Assembly (NCBI GenBank): GCA_049644325.1
Contig: JBARRR010000152.1
Location: 1 to 29,139 of the forward strand
Source: DASZHA01 sp049644325
GTDB taxonomy: Bacteria > Chloroflexota > Dormibacteria > DASZGP01
Reading direction: 5' to 3'
DNA length: 29,139 nucleotides
This document shows, in pieces, positions 1 through 7,543 of the stretch. Below the pieces are notes generated by a model that saw only the letters and a program-made list of their open reading frames with translations, did no database searches and was not told where the DNA came from. Within the stretch, counting starts at the first letter, position 1. Each line of letters opens with the position of its first letter. Position numbers and translations under genes: made by a program.

Positions 1-1047
1 CCAGTTCACGGGGTGGGCTCACTGGGGGAGCTCGTGGCGCACCTCCGCGGCGAGGCTGCGATCCCAGCGGTCGGGCCGCCGCGCCGGCGGGTCGCCCCCG
101 CCGGCGATGACGTCGACCTCAGCGAGATCCACGGGCAGACGGTGCCCAAGCGCGCCCTCGAGGTGGCGGCGGCGGGTGGCCACCATGTCCTCTTCATGGG
201 GCCGCCGGGCGCGGGCAAGACGATGCTGGCGCGTGCCCTCCGTGGCCTGCTCCCCGACCTCGAGGCGGGGGCAGCGCGCGAGGTCACCGGCATGCACTCG
301 GTGGCGGGACTACTGGACGGCGCCGGCTGGCTGACCCGGCCGCCGCTCCGGACGCCGCACCATTCCATATCCATCGCCGGGTTGATCGGCGGTGGGAGCG
401 CCTTCAGCCCAGGCGAATTGAGCTTGGCCCACCGTGGCGTGCTGGTCCTTGACGAGCTGCCCGAGTTCCGTCGTGACTGCCTGGAGGCGCTTCGCGAGCC
501 CCTCGAGGAAGGTCATCTCCGCCTCAGTCGCAAGGGCGGGACCCGGCTGCTGCCGGCGAACTTCATCCTGGTCGCCACCGCCAACCCATGTCCCTGCGGT
601 CTCTCGGCCGATACCGCCAACGGCGGCGACGAGTGCGCCTGCCCGCCCGACATGGTGGCCCGCTATCAACGGCGGATATCGGGGCCGCTTCGGGACCGGA
701 TCGACCTGGTGGTGCAGGTACGGTCAGTGCGCATCGAGCGGCTTGGTGGCGGCGACGGCGAGACCAGCATCAAGGCCCGTGAGCGGGTCGTGCGGGCGCG
801 GCGTGTCCAGCGGCTGCGGCAGGGGAGGGGCCATCTCAACGCCCAGCTCGATGCCGCGAGCCTCAAACGTGTCTGCCCCATGGAGCCGGCTGCGGCCGCA
901 GAGGTGAACAACATCGCCAACCGCTACCGATTCAGCGGCCGCGGCTTCCACGGCGCGCTGCGCGTGGCTCGGAGCATCGCCGACCTGGACGGCACCATCT
1001 CCATCAGCCTTGACCAGCTGCTCGAGGCCTGTGAGTACCGGCGTTGA
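1..1047 (+). CDS. comM: ComM/YifB-family Mg-chelatase-like AAA+ ATPase, 3' part
   Basis: The frame is open to base 1, so the gene is cut by the window. The missing N-terminal part would hold the Lon-protease-like domain typical of this family of about 500 residues. The visible part starts near the family linker and contains a Walker A motif GPPGAGKT (bases 199-222), a Walker B VLVLDE (Asp-Glu at 451-456), the sensor stretch ATANPCPCG and the arginine-rich RDRIDLVVQV, followed by the Mg-chelatase C-terminal helical domain (AANRYRFSGRG-like region). In naturally transformable bacteria ComM is a hexameric helicase that extends branch migration of incoming DNA during recombination. The immediately overlapping dprA supports a DNA-uptake or recombination role here. 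An internal GTG at base 13 is not the true start. The family is certain; a role in competence is inferred from the neighbour. Confidence 0.93.
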   Translation, partial: PVHGVGSLGELVAHLRGEAAIPAVGPPRRRVAPAGDDVDLSEIHGQTVPKRALEVAAAGGHHVLFMGPPGAGKTMLARALRGLLPDLEAGAAREVTGMHSVAGLLDGAGWLTRPPLRTPHHSISIAGLIGGGSAFSPGELSLAHRGVLVLDELPEFRRDCLEALREPLEEGHLRLSRKGGTRLLPANFILVATANPCPCGLSADTANGGDECACPPDMVARYQRRISGPLRDRIDLVVQVRSVRIERLGGGDGETSIKARERVVRARRVQRLRQGRGHLNAQLDAASLKRVCPMEPAAAAEVNNIANRYRFSGRGFHGALRVARSIADLDGTISISLDQLLEACEYRR

Positions 1048-1933
1048 GGGCTCCTGGCGCAGCCTCTCACCGGCCGACGCCGGCTACCCGCGATTGCTCA
1101 AGGAGATCCGCGCCGCTCCCGAGATCGAGGTGGCCGGGGTCCTCGACCCCGACGCCGAGATGGTCGCGGTGGTTGGCTCGCGGCGATGTTCGACATATGG
1201 GGACGACCTCGCCTACGAGCTGGGCGCGGAGCTGGCCGGCGCCGGCCTGGTGGTGGTCAGCGGCCTGGCTCGCGGCATCGACGGCGCCGCCCATCGAGGC
1301 GCCCTGGACGCCGGCGGCCTGACCGTGGCGGTGATGGGCACCGGGAGGGACACCATATATCCACACCAGCACATCGCCCTCGCCCACCGGATCACGAGCC
1401 AGGGGGCGCTGGTGACGCAGTTCCCGCTGGAGACCGTGGCGCGACCCGAGAACTTCCCTCAGCGCAACGCGACCATCAGCGGCATGAGCCTGGGAGTAGT
1501 CGTGGTCGAGGCGCGGCGGCGAAGCGGCGCGATGCTGACAGCCGGTGCCGCCGGCAACCAGGGTCGGGTGGTGATGGCCGTCCCCGGCAGCATTCACAAC
1601 CCCAATTCGCGTGGCTGCCACGACCTGGTCCGGGATGGGGCTCGCCTGGTGACCGGGGCGGAGGAGGTGATCCAGGAGCTCCGCAATGACCCGCTGTTCC
1701 AGCTGCTCAAGCGCCCCGATCCGGACCCCGGACGGCAGCGGTATGGCGACGCCCGCGACGTCATCCTGGAGCTGCTCCGCGGTCGCGCCATGACCCTGGA
1801 CGAGGTCGCGGATCGGCTCCGCGTGACGGCTCGCGAGGCCGCCACGGCACTCGCAACCCTGCGCCTGGACGGCGCCGTGGAGGTCCGCGACGGCGTCTAC
1901 CAGGAGCGCCGCCACAGGGGTCTGGGGGCGTGA
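1031..1933 (+). CDS. dprA: DNA-processing protein DprA (Smf)
   Basis: DprA binds incoming single-stranded DNA and loads RecA during transformation. The Rossmann-like core is clear: GSRRCSTYG (about residue 49), SGLARGIDGAAH (about 77), FPQRNATISGMS (about 142) and PNSRGCHDLVRDGA. A winged-helix C-terminal domain follows (about residues 235-295, TLDEVADRLRVT). At about 300 residues it matches short DprA forms; the N-terminal SAM-like domain of longer homologues is reduced or absent. I chose GTG 1031, which overlaps the end of comM by 17 bases; an in-frame TTG at 1010 is an alternative that adds seven residues. Neither start has a convincing ribosome site, so translation is probably coupled to comM. 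The family call is secure and the start is not. Confidence 0.93.
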   Translation: MSTGVEGSWRSLSPADAGYPRLLKEIRAAPEIEVAGVLDPDAEMVAVVGSRRCSTYGDDLAYELGAELAGAGLVVVSGLARGIDGAAHRGALDAGGLTVAVMGTGRDTIYPHQHIALAHRITSQGALVTQFPLETVARPENFPQRNATISGMSLGVVVVEARRRSGAMLTAGAAGNQGRVVMAVPGSIHNPNSRGCHDLVRDGARLVTGAEEVIQELRNDPLFQLLKRPDPDPGRQRYGDARDVILELLRGRAMTLDEVADRLRVTAREAATALATLRLDGAVEVRDGVYQERRHRGLGA

Positions 1934-1935
1934 TC

Positions 1936-1950
1936 CTGGCCGTAGGCCAG
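1936..1950 (+). terminator. Perfect 6-bp hairpin after dprA, possible weak terminator
   Basis: CTGGCC, loop GTA, GGCCAG, followed by CTTTG. It lies three bases after the dprA stop and before the topA promoter-like hexamer, which is where a terminator would be expected. The U-run is only three bases, so intrinsic termination would be weak. Confidence 0.4.
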
Positions 1951-1997
1951 CTTTGAAACAGGGAATATCCGACGTTCCCGGGGGCTTGACCCGGACG

Positions 1998-2003
1998 TAT
2001 AGT
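1998..2003 (+). promoter_or_regulatory. -10 hexamer TATAGT for topA, leaderless type
   Basis: TATAGT ends eight bases before the GTG start of topA and no Shine-Dalgarno sequence is present, so the transcript would begin at or next to the start codon. No good -35 is seen at 16-18 bases upstream. A TTGACC at 1986 is too close to serve this hexamer. Confidence 0.45.
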
Positions 2004-2011
2004 GTCGAACC

Positions 2012-4600
2012 GTGCCAAAGGCTAAGGGGCAGACCAGAGCCGGGACAGCAACCCCAGGTTCCGGTAGCCCGCTGATCATCGTCGAGTCGCCTGCCAAGGC
2101 CAGGACTCTCGAGCGCTACCTCGGTGGCCGCTACACCGTGCGCGCCTCCATGGGCGCGATCCGTGACCTGCCCAAGAGCGACATGGGCATCGACGAGGAC
2201 CACGACTTCGAGCAGACGTACGTTGTCATACCGGGCAAGGAGAAGGTGATCACCGACCTCCGCAAGGCGGCCAAGGGCGCCAGCGCGGTGGTGCTGGCCA
2301 CCGACCCTGATCGCGAGGGCGAGAGCATTTCCTGGCATATCGCCGAGGTGCTTAAGCTCGACGACCCCAGTCGCGTGGAGTTCGAGGAGATCACCAAGAG
2401 CGGCGTCGAAAGAGCGCTCCAGGAGCCGCGCAAGATCGACGTCGACCTCGTCAGCGCCCAGCGCGCGCGGCGGGTCATCGACCGGTTGATGGGCTACAAG
2501 GTGAGCCCCGTGCTCTGGCGCAAGGTCAAGCCCAGCATCTCCGCGGGCCGGGTGCAGTCTGTGGCGGTGCGCCTGGTAACCGAGCGCGAGGCGGAGATCG
2601 AGGCCTTCCAGGCACGCGAGTACTGGTCGCTGGAGGCGCGGCTCAAGCACCCCAAGCGCGAGCCGGAGTTCACCGCGCGCCTGTTGACGACCCGTCCCGC
2701 CGACGCCGCGGAGGCAGAGGAAAACGCCGCCGGCGAGAGGAACGGCGACGCCATACCGGAGACCGCGGAAACTGACGACTTCCTCCGCCCCGAGCTCCCC
2801 GACGAGGCCACCACCCAGGAGGTGCTGGCCAAGCTCGAGGACGCGACCTACACGGTTCGGTCGGTGGAAACCCGCGAGCGGGCCAGCAACCCCCGGGCAC
2901 CGTACGAGACAAGCACGCTGCAGCAGGACGCTTCGACCCGGCTTCGCTTCGGTCCGCGCAAGGCGATGCAGGTTGCCCAGCAGCTGTACGAGGGCGTGGA
3001 GCTGGGCCACGAGGGGCTCACCGGTCTGATCACCTACATGCGAACCGACCAGACCCGGCTCAGTGCCGAGGCCATCGCCGCCGCCAAGGACCTGGTCACG
3101 GAGCGCTTCGGCGCCGATTACTCCAACCCGCGCCAGTGGGAGAAGAAGAAGGGCAAGGCGGCTGTCGAGGCCCAGGGTGCCCACGAGGCGATCCGGCCGA
3201 CCGACGTCCGCCGGACGCCGGAATCTGTGGAGCGTTTCCTGAGCAGTGACCAGCAGCGGCTCTACACGCTGATCTGGCGGCGCTTCATGGCCAGCCAGAT
3301 GACGCCGGCGCGCTACGAGCAGACCCGCGTCGACATCGACGCCGCCGGGTACCTCTTCCGCGCCACCGGGTCGATTCGCCGCTTCGATGGTTTCGAACGG
3401 GCCTGGGAGCGCGAGGTCGACGACGAGAGTGGCATCCCTGAGCTCAGCGCCGGCGAGGTCGTCGACAAGCTGGAGCTGGTCAGCGAGCAGCACTTCACCC
3501 AGCCGCCACCGCGCTACACCGAGGCGTCCTTGATCAAGGAGCTCGAGGAGCGCGGCATCGGACGTCCCAGCACCTACGCGCCGACCATCGACACCATCGA
3601 AAAGAGGAGCTACGTCAAGGTCATCGAGCGCCGGTTGCACCCGACGCCGCTGGGCAAGGCGGTGACGGCCTTCCTGGTGGCCAACTTCGAGGAATTCCTG
3701 GAGTACGACTTCACCGCCGACATGGAGGCCAACCTCGACAAGATCGAGAACGGCCAGGCCTGGGTGCCATTCATGCGCGATTTCAACGAGGAGCTGAACG
3801 CCCTGCTCAGCAAGGCCGCCGAAGCGGAGCCGGTTCGGCCCCAGGCCGAGCGCACCGGGGAGATGTGTCCGAAGTGCGGCGAGGGCGAGCTGGTCAAGCG
3901 TGAGGGACGCTACGGCGAGTTCGTGGGCTGCTCGCGCTACCCCAATTGCGACTACATCAAGGACCGCGAGGAGCGCCAGGCGCCGCAGGAGGTTGGCAAG
4001 CCCTGCCCGCTATGCGGCAAGCCTTTGGTGCAGAGGCAGAGCCGGCGGGGTCCGTTCATCGGCTGCTCCGGATACCCGGACTGTCGCTACATCGACAAGG
4101 AGGCCAGCGCAGGGGCCAGCAGCGGCGGCGGCGAGCAGCTCGAGGAGGGCGCCACCTGTCCGACGTGCGGCGAAGGGGAGCTGGTCAAGAAGCGTGGCCG
4201 CATGGGCGAGTTCCTGGGCTGCTCGCGTTACCCCGACTGCAAGTTCATCCAGGGGCAACGCTCGCGCCCGCAGCCGGTCCTGGCGGGCCGCGATTGTCCG
4301 GAGTGCGGTAAGCCGCTGCTGGTCCGGCAGGGCCGGCGCGGCGCCTTCATCGGCTGCTCGGGCTATCCCAAGTGCCGGCACGTTGAGGCGGCCGCCGGCG
4401 AGGGCAGTGAGCCGGCATCAGCCGAAAACGGGGGCGCTGCCGACCAGCCGGCTCCCGCTGAGGCAACTGATGAGGTGGACATGCCGGTCGCCGAACCCGA
4501 TGGCGCGGTGGCCGCGGTGATACCACTGGAAACCGGGGACAGCGGCGAGGAAAGCGGCGACCCCGAGGTTCGCCAGGCACCCGCCAGCAGCGGGAGCTGA
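2012..4600 (+). CDS. topA: DNA topoisomerase I (type IA) with four C-terminal zinc ribbons
   Basis: Relaxes negatively supercoiled DNA by a Mg-dependent, tyrosine-linked single-strand passage. The Toprim domain has the catalytic Glu25 (IVESPAKA) and the acidic triad in TDPDREGE (Asp98, Asp100, Glu102). The active-site tyrosine is Tyr342 in LITYMRTD. The body carries SAGRVQSVAVRLV and GIGRPSTYAPTI signatures. The C-terminus holds four CxxC...C...C zinc ribbons (bases 3866-3949, 4004-4084, 4157-4240, 4295-4375) in an A-B-A-B order, then an acidic, Pro/Ala-rich tail. The total of 862 residues is near the E. coli enzyme. A low-complexity acidic insert lies around residues 230-265. The GTG start is chosen because it directly precedes a short basic N-terminus and follows a -10-like hexamer at leaderless distance. 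Identification is secure. Confidence 0.97.
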   Translation: MPKAKGQTRAGTATPGSGSPLIIVESPAKARTLERYLGGRYTVRASMGAIRDLPKSDMGIDEDHDFEQTYVVIPGKEKVITDLRKAAKGASAVVLATDPDREGESISWHIAEVLKLDDPSRVEFEEITKSGVERALQEPRKIDVDLVSAQRARRVIDRLMGYKVSPVLWRKVKPSISAGRVQSVAVRLVTEREAEIEAFQAREYWSLEARLKHPKREPEFTARLLTTRPADAAEAEENAAGERNGDAIPETAETDDFLRPELPDEATTQEVLAKLEDATYTVRSVETRERASNPRAPYETSTLQQDASTRLRFGPRKAMQVAQQLYEGVELGHEGLTGLITYMRTDQTRLSAEAIAAAKDLVTERFGADYSNPRQWEKKKGKAAVEAQGAHEAIRPTDVRRTPESVERFLSSDQQRLYTLIWRRFMASQMTPARYEQTRVDIDAAGYLFRATGSIRRFDGFERAWEREVDDESGIPELSAGEVVDKLELVSEQHFTQPPPRYTEASLIKELEERGIGRPSTYAPTIDTIEKRSYVKVIERRLHPTPLGKAVTAFLVANFEEFLEYDFTADMEANLDKIENGQAWVPFMRDFNEELNALLSKAAEAEPVRPQAERTGEMCPKCGEGELVKREGRYGEFVGCSRYPNCDYIKDREERQAPQEVGKPCPLCGKPLVQRQSRRGPFIGCSGYPDCRYIDKEASAGASSGGGEQLEEGATCPTCGEGELVKKRGRMGEFLGCSRYPDCKFIQGQRSRPQPVLAGRDCPECGKPLLVRQGRRGAFIGCSGYPKCRHVEAAAGEGSEPASAENGGAADQPAPAEATDEVDMPVAEPDGAVAAVIPLETGDSGEESGDPEVRQAPASSGS

Positions 4601-4605
4601 CCCTC

Positions 4606-4962
4606 GTGGCCGAGGACCAGCCGGCAGGCTCCGGCGCCTCTGAGACCGAGAACCCCCACCACGCGGGCACCGAGCCTGCGCCGACGGGCGGCGAGGTTCC
4701 ACCTGAAGTCGTCGACCTCGACCAGCCCCCGCCGGGTCTGCCAGAGCTGACCTTCCCCAGCTCGGACTTCCTCGAGGACCGCGAGGCGGCCGCTCGACGA
4801 CGCGCCAAGAGACTCCGGATCGAGCTTGGTGGGGGGGCCATCCTCCTCCTGATCGGAGTCGCCGCGTCGGTGGCCACCGGGACGGTGGCGGCCCTGGTGC
4901 TGGCCATCATCGTGCTCGGTGCCGTCGTGGCCTACGAGTTCCTGGTTACCAACCTGGAATAG
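4606..4962 (+). CDS. Small membrane protein with Pro/Glu-rich N-terminus, unknown function
   Basis: A 118-residue protein I do not recognise. The first about 55 residues are acidic and proline-rich (repeated PP, EPAPTGGEVPPE) and probably disordered. A basic stretch (AAARRRAKRLRIE, about 60-72) precedes two hydrophobic segments (about 74-93 and 94-113) that could form a membrane hairpin. The basic stretch should lie in the cytoplasm, with the N-terminal tail inside too. The GTG start is five bases after the topA stop, with GGGAG nine bases upstream, so it is probably cotranscribed with topA. In many bacteria a xerC or other gene occupies this slot before rpsB. The absence of an antisense competitor and the clear membrane pattern support a real gene. 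Confidence 0.7.
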   Translation: MAEDQPAGSGASETENPHHAGTEPAPTGGEVPPEVVDLDQPPPGLPELTFPSSDFLEDREAAARRRAKRLRIELGGGAILLLIGVAASVATGTVAALVLAIIVLGAVVAYEFLVTNLE

Positions 4963-4989
4963 CTCCAGCCCGGGCGCGGCTGCTCTCGA

Positions 4990-4995
4990 TATACT
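4990..4995 (+). promoter_or_regulatory. rpsB: -10 hexamer TATACT of the rpsB operon promoter
   Basis: TATACT matches five of six consensus bases and lies in the 155-base gap before rpsB. No clear -35 box is visible at 16-18 bases upstream. Transcription would start near 5001-5003, giving a leader of about 115 bases before the rpsB start. Confidence 0.5.
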
Positions 4996-5000
4996 CGTTC

Positions 5001-5117
5001 GACCGTGCGAGCACTCGCGCGGAATTCACACGCAACTCCGCCAGCCCGGTGGTGCCGCTTAGCGGTTCCGGGACTGATGGGAGTGGCGGCGGAAACAACC
5101 AAGGAGGTCACGAGCTC
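5001..5117 (+). promoter_or_regulatory. Structured 5' leader of rpsB-tsf
   Basis: Two hairpins are readable. The first, 5005-5020, pairs six bases (one G-U) around the loop GCAC. The second has an outer stem CCCGG/CCGGG (5045-5049 with 5068-5072), an internal loop, and an inner stem CCGC/GCGG (5055-5058 with 5062-5065) with loop TTA. The leader ends with the perfect Shine-Dalgarno AAGGAGGT at 5101-5108, nine bases before ATG 5118. Ribosomal protein S2 autoregulates rpsB-tsf through its leader in enterobacteria. Whether this leader does the same is inference. Confidence 0.45.
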
Positions 5118-6113
5118 ATGCCTACGGTCACGCTCAAGCAGCTGCTTGAGGCCGGAGTCCACTTCGGTCACCAGACCAGTCGCTGGAACCCGAAGATGAA
5201 GCCCTACATCTTCACCGCGCGTAACGGCATCCACCTGATCGACCTGGCCCAGACCGTCGACCTTCTTGAAGGTGCGTACAAGTGGGTTGTGGAACAGGTC
5301 GCCACCGGCGGCTCGGTGCTCTTCGTCGGCACCAAGAAGCAGGCGCAGGGGATCATCGAGGAGGAGGCCAAGCGCGGTGGCCAGTTCTACGTCAACCATC
5401 GCTGGATGGGGGGCATGCTGACCAACTTCCAGATCATCCAGCAACGCTTCTCACGAATGCGCGATCTCCGCGAGCTGCGCGATGCCGGTGGCTTCGAGCA
5501 GCTGACCAAGAAGGACGCGGCCAAGCTGGAGGATGAGCTCGAACGGCTGGAGCGCAACTTCGCGGGTATGGCTGAGATGAAGCGGCTGCCGGCGGCGATT
5601 TTCGTCGTCGATCCCCGCAAGGAGCACATCGCCGTCACCGAGGCCCGCAAGCTGAAGATCCCGGTTATCGCCATCACCGACTCCAACTGCGACCCGGACC
5701 TGATCGACTACGTCATCCCCGGCAACGACGACGCCATCCGCGCCGTCCGCCTGATCACCGGGCGGATCGCCGAGGCGGCCATCGAGGGCCGCGCTCTGCG
5801 CGCCGACACTGAGACCGAGGCGGTCGAGGGCGAAGACCGCGAACCCGTCGCCGATGCCAAGCGCGAGCTGGAGCCTGCCGGCGCGGTGGTCGCCGCCGGG
5901 GTAACAAGCGCCGAGCTGGAGGCGGCGCCCACCGCCGACGCCCCCGAGCCGGCCGCCGCCACCCCGCCCGCTGAGGCTGCCCCCGCCCCCGCTCCGGCCG
6001 CGGTGTCGGCGGTGGACGAGGACGAGAAGCCCGAGGTCGAGATCGACGAAGAGGAGTTCGCCAAGGAGCTGGAGGGGCTGGACGAGCAAGACAAGATGAT
6101 GGGAGATGCCTGA
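5118..6113 (+). CDS. rpsB: 30S ribosomal protein S2 with long C-terminal tail
   Basis: Structural protein of the small ribosomal subunit, bridging head and body. The start MPTVTLKQLLEAGVHFGH is the canonical S2 N-terminus and is fixed by AAGGAGGT nine bases upstream of ATG 5118; an in-frame upstream extension to 5049 is not needed. S2 signatures follow: RWNPKMKPYIF, FVGTKKQAQ, HRWMGGMLTNF, FVVDPRKEHIAVTEA and ITDSNCDPDLIDYVIPGNDDA. The family is usually about 230-260 residues, but this protein has 331. About 85 extra C-terminal residues are Ala/Pro-rich, then acidic (EIDEEEFAKELEGLDEQDK), and probably disordered. The stop overlaps the tsf start (TGATG), so S2 and EF-Ts are translationally coupled. 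Confidence 0.97.
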   Translation: MPTVTLKQLLEAGVHFGHQTSRWNPKMKPYIFTARNGIHLIDLAQTVDLLEGAYKWVVEQVATGGSVLFVGTKKQAQGIIEEEAKRGGQFYVNHRWMGGMLTNFQIIQQRFSRMRDLRELRDAGGFEQLTKKDAAKLEDELERLERNFAGMAEMKRLPAAIFVVDPRKEHIAVTEARKLKIPVIAITDSNCDPDLIDYVIPGNDDAIRAVRLITGRIAEAAIEGRALRADTETEAVEGEDREPVADAKRELEPAGAVVAAGVTSAELEAAPTADAPEPAAATPPAEAAPAPAPAAVSAVDEDEKPEVEIDEEEFAKELEGLDEQDKMMGDA

Positions 6114-6772
6114 TGCCTGAGGTAACCACGCAGCTGATCAAGGAGCTTCGCGACGCCACCAACGCGGGGATGATGGACAGCAAGAAGGCCCTGGAGGAGA
6201 CCGGTGGCGACGTCGAGAAGGCCAAGGACTGGCTCCGGCAGAAGGGCATCACCAAGGCGTCAGAGCGCGCCGGCCGGACAGCCGCCCAGGGGGTGGTCGC
6301 CGCCTACGTCCACCGGTCCACCGCCGCCGACCCCGAGGGCCTGGGCCGGATTGGGGCGATGGTCGAGGTCAACAGCGAGTCGGACTTCGTGGCTCGCAAC
6401 GAGATCTTCCAGAACCTGGCTCGCGAGCTGGCGCTGCAGGTGGCCGGGTCCGACCAGGTCAAGTACGTCCGTCGCGAGGAGGTCCCCCCGGCCGTGGTTC
6501 AGCGCGAGCGTGACGTGGCGCTGGCCCAGGCCAAGGACCAGGGCAAGGAGGCGATTGCTGAGAAGATCACCGAAGGGAAGCTCAACGCCTTCTACCAGGA
6601 GGTGTGCCTGCTGGAGCAGAAGTGGGCCAAGGACGACAAGAAGAAGGTCCAGGACCTGGTTGACGAGGCCGCTGCCCAGCTGAAGGAGAACATCGTGGTG
6701 TCCCGCTTTGCCCGCTTCAAGGTCGGCGAGACCGCGGTGATCGACCTCCACGCAGGGGAGCCCAGCGGATAG
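6113..6772 (+). CDS. tsf: Elongation factor Ts, short form
   Basis: Nucleotide exchange factor that releases GDP from EF-Tu in the cytoplasm. The N-terminal UBA-like domain has IKELRDATNAGMMDSKKAL and the WLRQKGI helix. The EF-Tu contact motif appears as SESDFVARNEIF (family TDFV). At 219 residues it is the compact form seen in Thermus, cyanobacteria and many Actinomycetota, lacking part of the longer E. coli core. ATG 6113 overlaps the rpsB stop by one base, with GGGAG seven bases upstream. Its stop codon lies within the hexamer proposed as the pyrH -10. Confidence 0.97.
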   Translation: MPEVTTQLIKELRDATNAGMMDSKKALEETGGDVEKAKDWLRQKGITKASERAGRTAAQGVVAAYVHRSTAADPEGLGRIGAMVEVNSESDFVARNEIFQNLARELALQVAGSDQVKYVRREEVPPAVVQRERDVALAQAKDQGKEAIAEKITEGKLNAFYQEVCLLEQKWAKDDKKKVQDLVDEAAAQLKENIVVSRFARFKVGETAVIDLHAGEPSG

Positions 6773-6775
6773 GCT
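6770..6775 (+). promoter_or_regulatory. -10-like hexamer TAGGCT for pyrH, leaderless type
   Basis: TAGGCT fits TANNNT and ends seven bases before ATG 6783. It overlaps the tsf stop codon. There is no Shine-Dalgarno between it and pyrH. Alone this is weak evidence; it gains weight from the same spacing at other starts in the window. Confidence 0.3.
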
Positions 6776-6782
6776 TGTTGGC

Positions 6783-7511
6783 ATGACGGCCTCGGAGGGG
6801 GCGCCGGAACCGCGCTACCAGCGGATCCTGCTCAAGCTCAGCGGAGAAGCCCTTATGGGCGAGCAGGGCTATGGCATCGACCCCGAGACCGTTTCCACCA
6901 TCGCGCGGCAGATCGCCAGCGTCCGGGAACAGCAGGTCGAGGTTGCGGTGGTCATCGGCGGCGGCAACATCTACCGTGGCGCCCTCGGCGGCATCGACCG
7001 GACCACGGGCGATTACATGGGCATGCTGGCCACGGTCATCAACGCCCTCGCCCTGCAGGACTCGCTCGAGAAGCTGGGCGTGCCCACCCGCGTCCAGTCG
7101 GCAATCACCATGGCCGCCATCGCCGAGCCCTACATCCGGCGGCGGGCGGTCCGCCACCTGGAGAAGGGCCGCGTCATCATCCTTGCCGCCGGCACCGGCA
7201 ACCCGTACTTCACCACCGACACCGCCGCCGCTCTTCGCGGCGTCGAGCTGGAGGTGGACGTCATCCTCAAAGCCACCAAGGTAGACGGCATCTACAGCGC
7301 CGATCCGCTGCAGGACCCCAAGGCCGAGCGCTACCGCACCCTCAGCTACCTCGACGTCCTCAACCAGGGGCTCAACGTCATGGACGCCACCGCCATAACC
7401 ATGTGCATGGAGAACAACCTGCCGATCATCGTCTTCAACCTGTTCCAGGAAGGGAACGTCGAGAAGGTCGTCTTTGGCGAGGAGATCGGGACCCTGGTAT
7501 ACGGCCGGTAG
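6783..7511 (+). CDS. pyrH: UMP kinase
   Basis: Phosphorylates UMP to UDP with ATP in pyrimidine nucleotide synthesis; hexameric, cytoplasmic, amino-acid-kinase fold. Visible motifs are ILLKLSGEALMG at the N-terminus, VVIGGGNIYRG (phosphate binding), TGDYMGMLATVINALALQ, GTGNPYFTTDTAAALR and ATKVDGIYSADP. The 242 residues equal the usual length. The gene sits in the widely conserved order tsf-pyrH-frr. The start is ten bases after tsf and lacks a ribosome site, which fits a leaderless or coupled start. Confidence 0.97.
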   Translation: MTASEGAPEPRYQRILLKLSGEALMGEQGYGIDPETVSTIARQIASVREQQVEVAVVIGGGNIYRGALGGIDRTTGDYMGMLATVINALALQDSLEKLGVPTRVQSAITMAAIAEPYIRRRAVRHLEKGRVIILAAGTGNPYFTTDTAAALRGVELEVDVILKATKVDGIYSADPLQDPKAERYRTLSYLDVLNQGLNVMDATAITMCMENNLPIIVFNLFQEGNVEKVVFGEEIGTLVYGR

Positions 7512-7528
7512 GCCGCCGGTTTAGGCGG

Positions 7529-7534
7529 TAGCAT
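7529..7534 (+). promoter_or_regulatory. -10-like hexamer TAGCAT for frr, leaderless type
   Basis: TAGCAT fits TANNNT and ends nine bases before ATG 7544, in the 32-base gap after pyrH. No AGGAGG-like site is near the start. Confidence 0.3.
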
Positions 7535-7543
7535 GGGGACGCC

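Noticed and set aside
1986..1991. TTGACC as -35 box for topA
   Set aside because: Only six bases separate it from TATAGT, and at 17 bases downstream there is no -10 match.
1067..3640. 857-residue open frame on the minus strand opposite dprA and topA
   Set aside because: It is antisense to two certain genes, has no family motif, and long antisense frames are expected from GC-rich codon bias.
5005..5199. 64-codon frame starting with GTG nine bases after the TATACT hexamer in the rpsB leader
   Set aside because: The spacing fits a leaderless start, but the peptide is Arg/Ser-rich without a pattern and ends within rpsB. The leader RNA reading is simpler.
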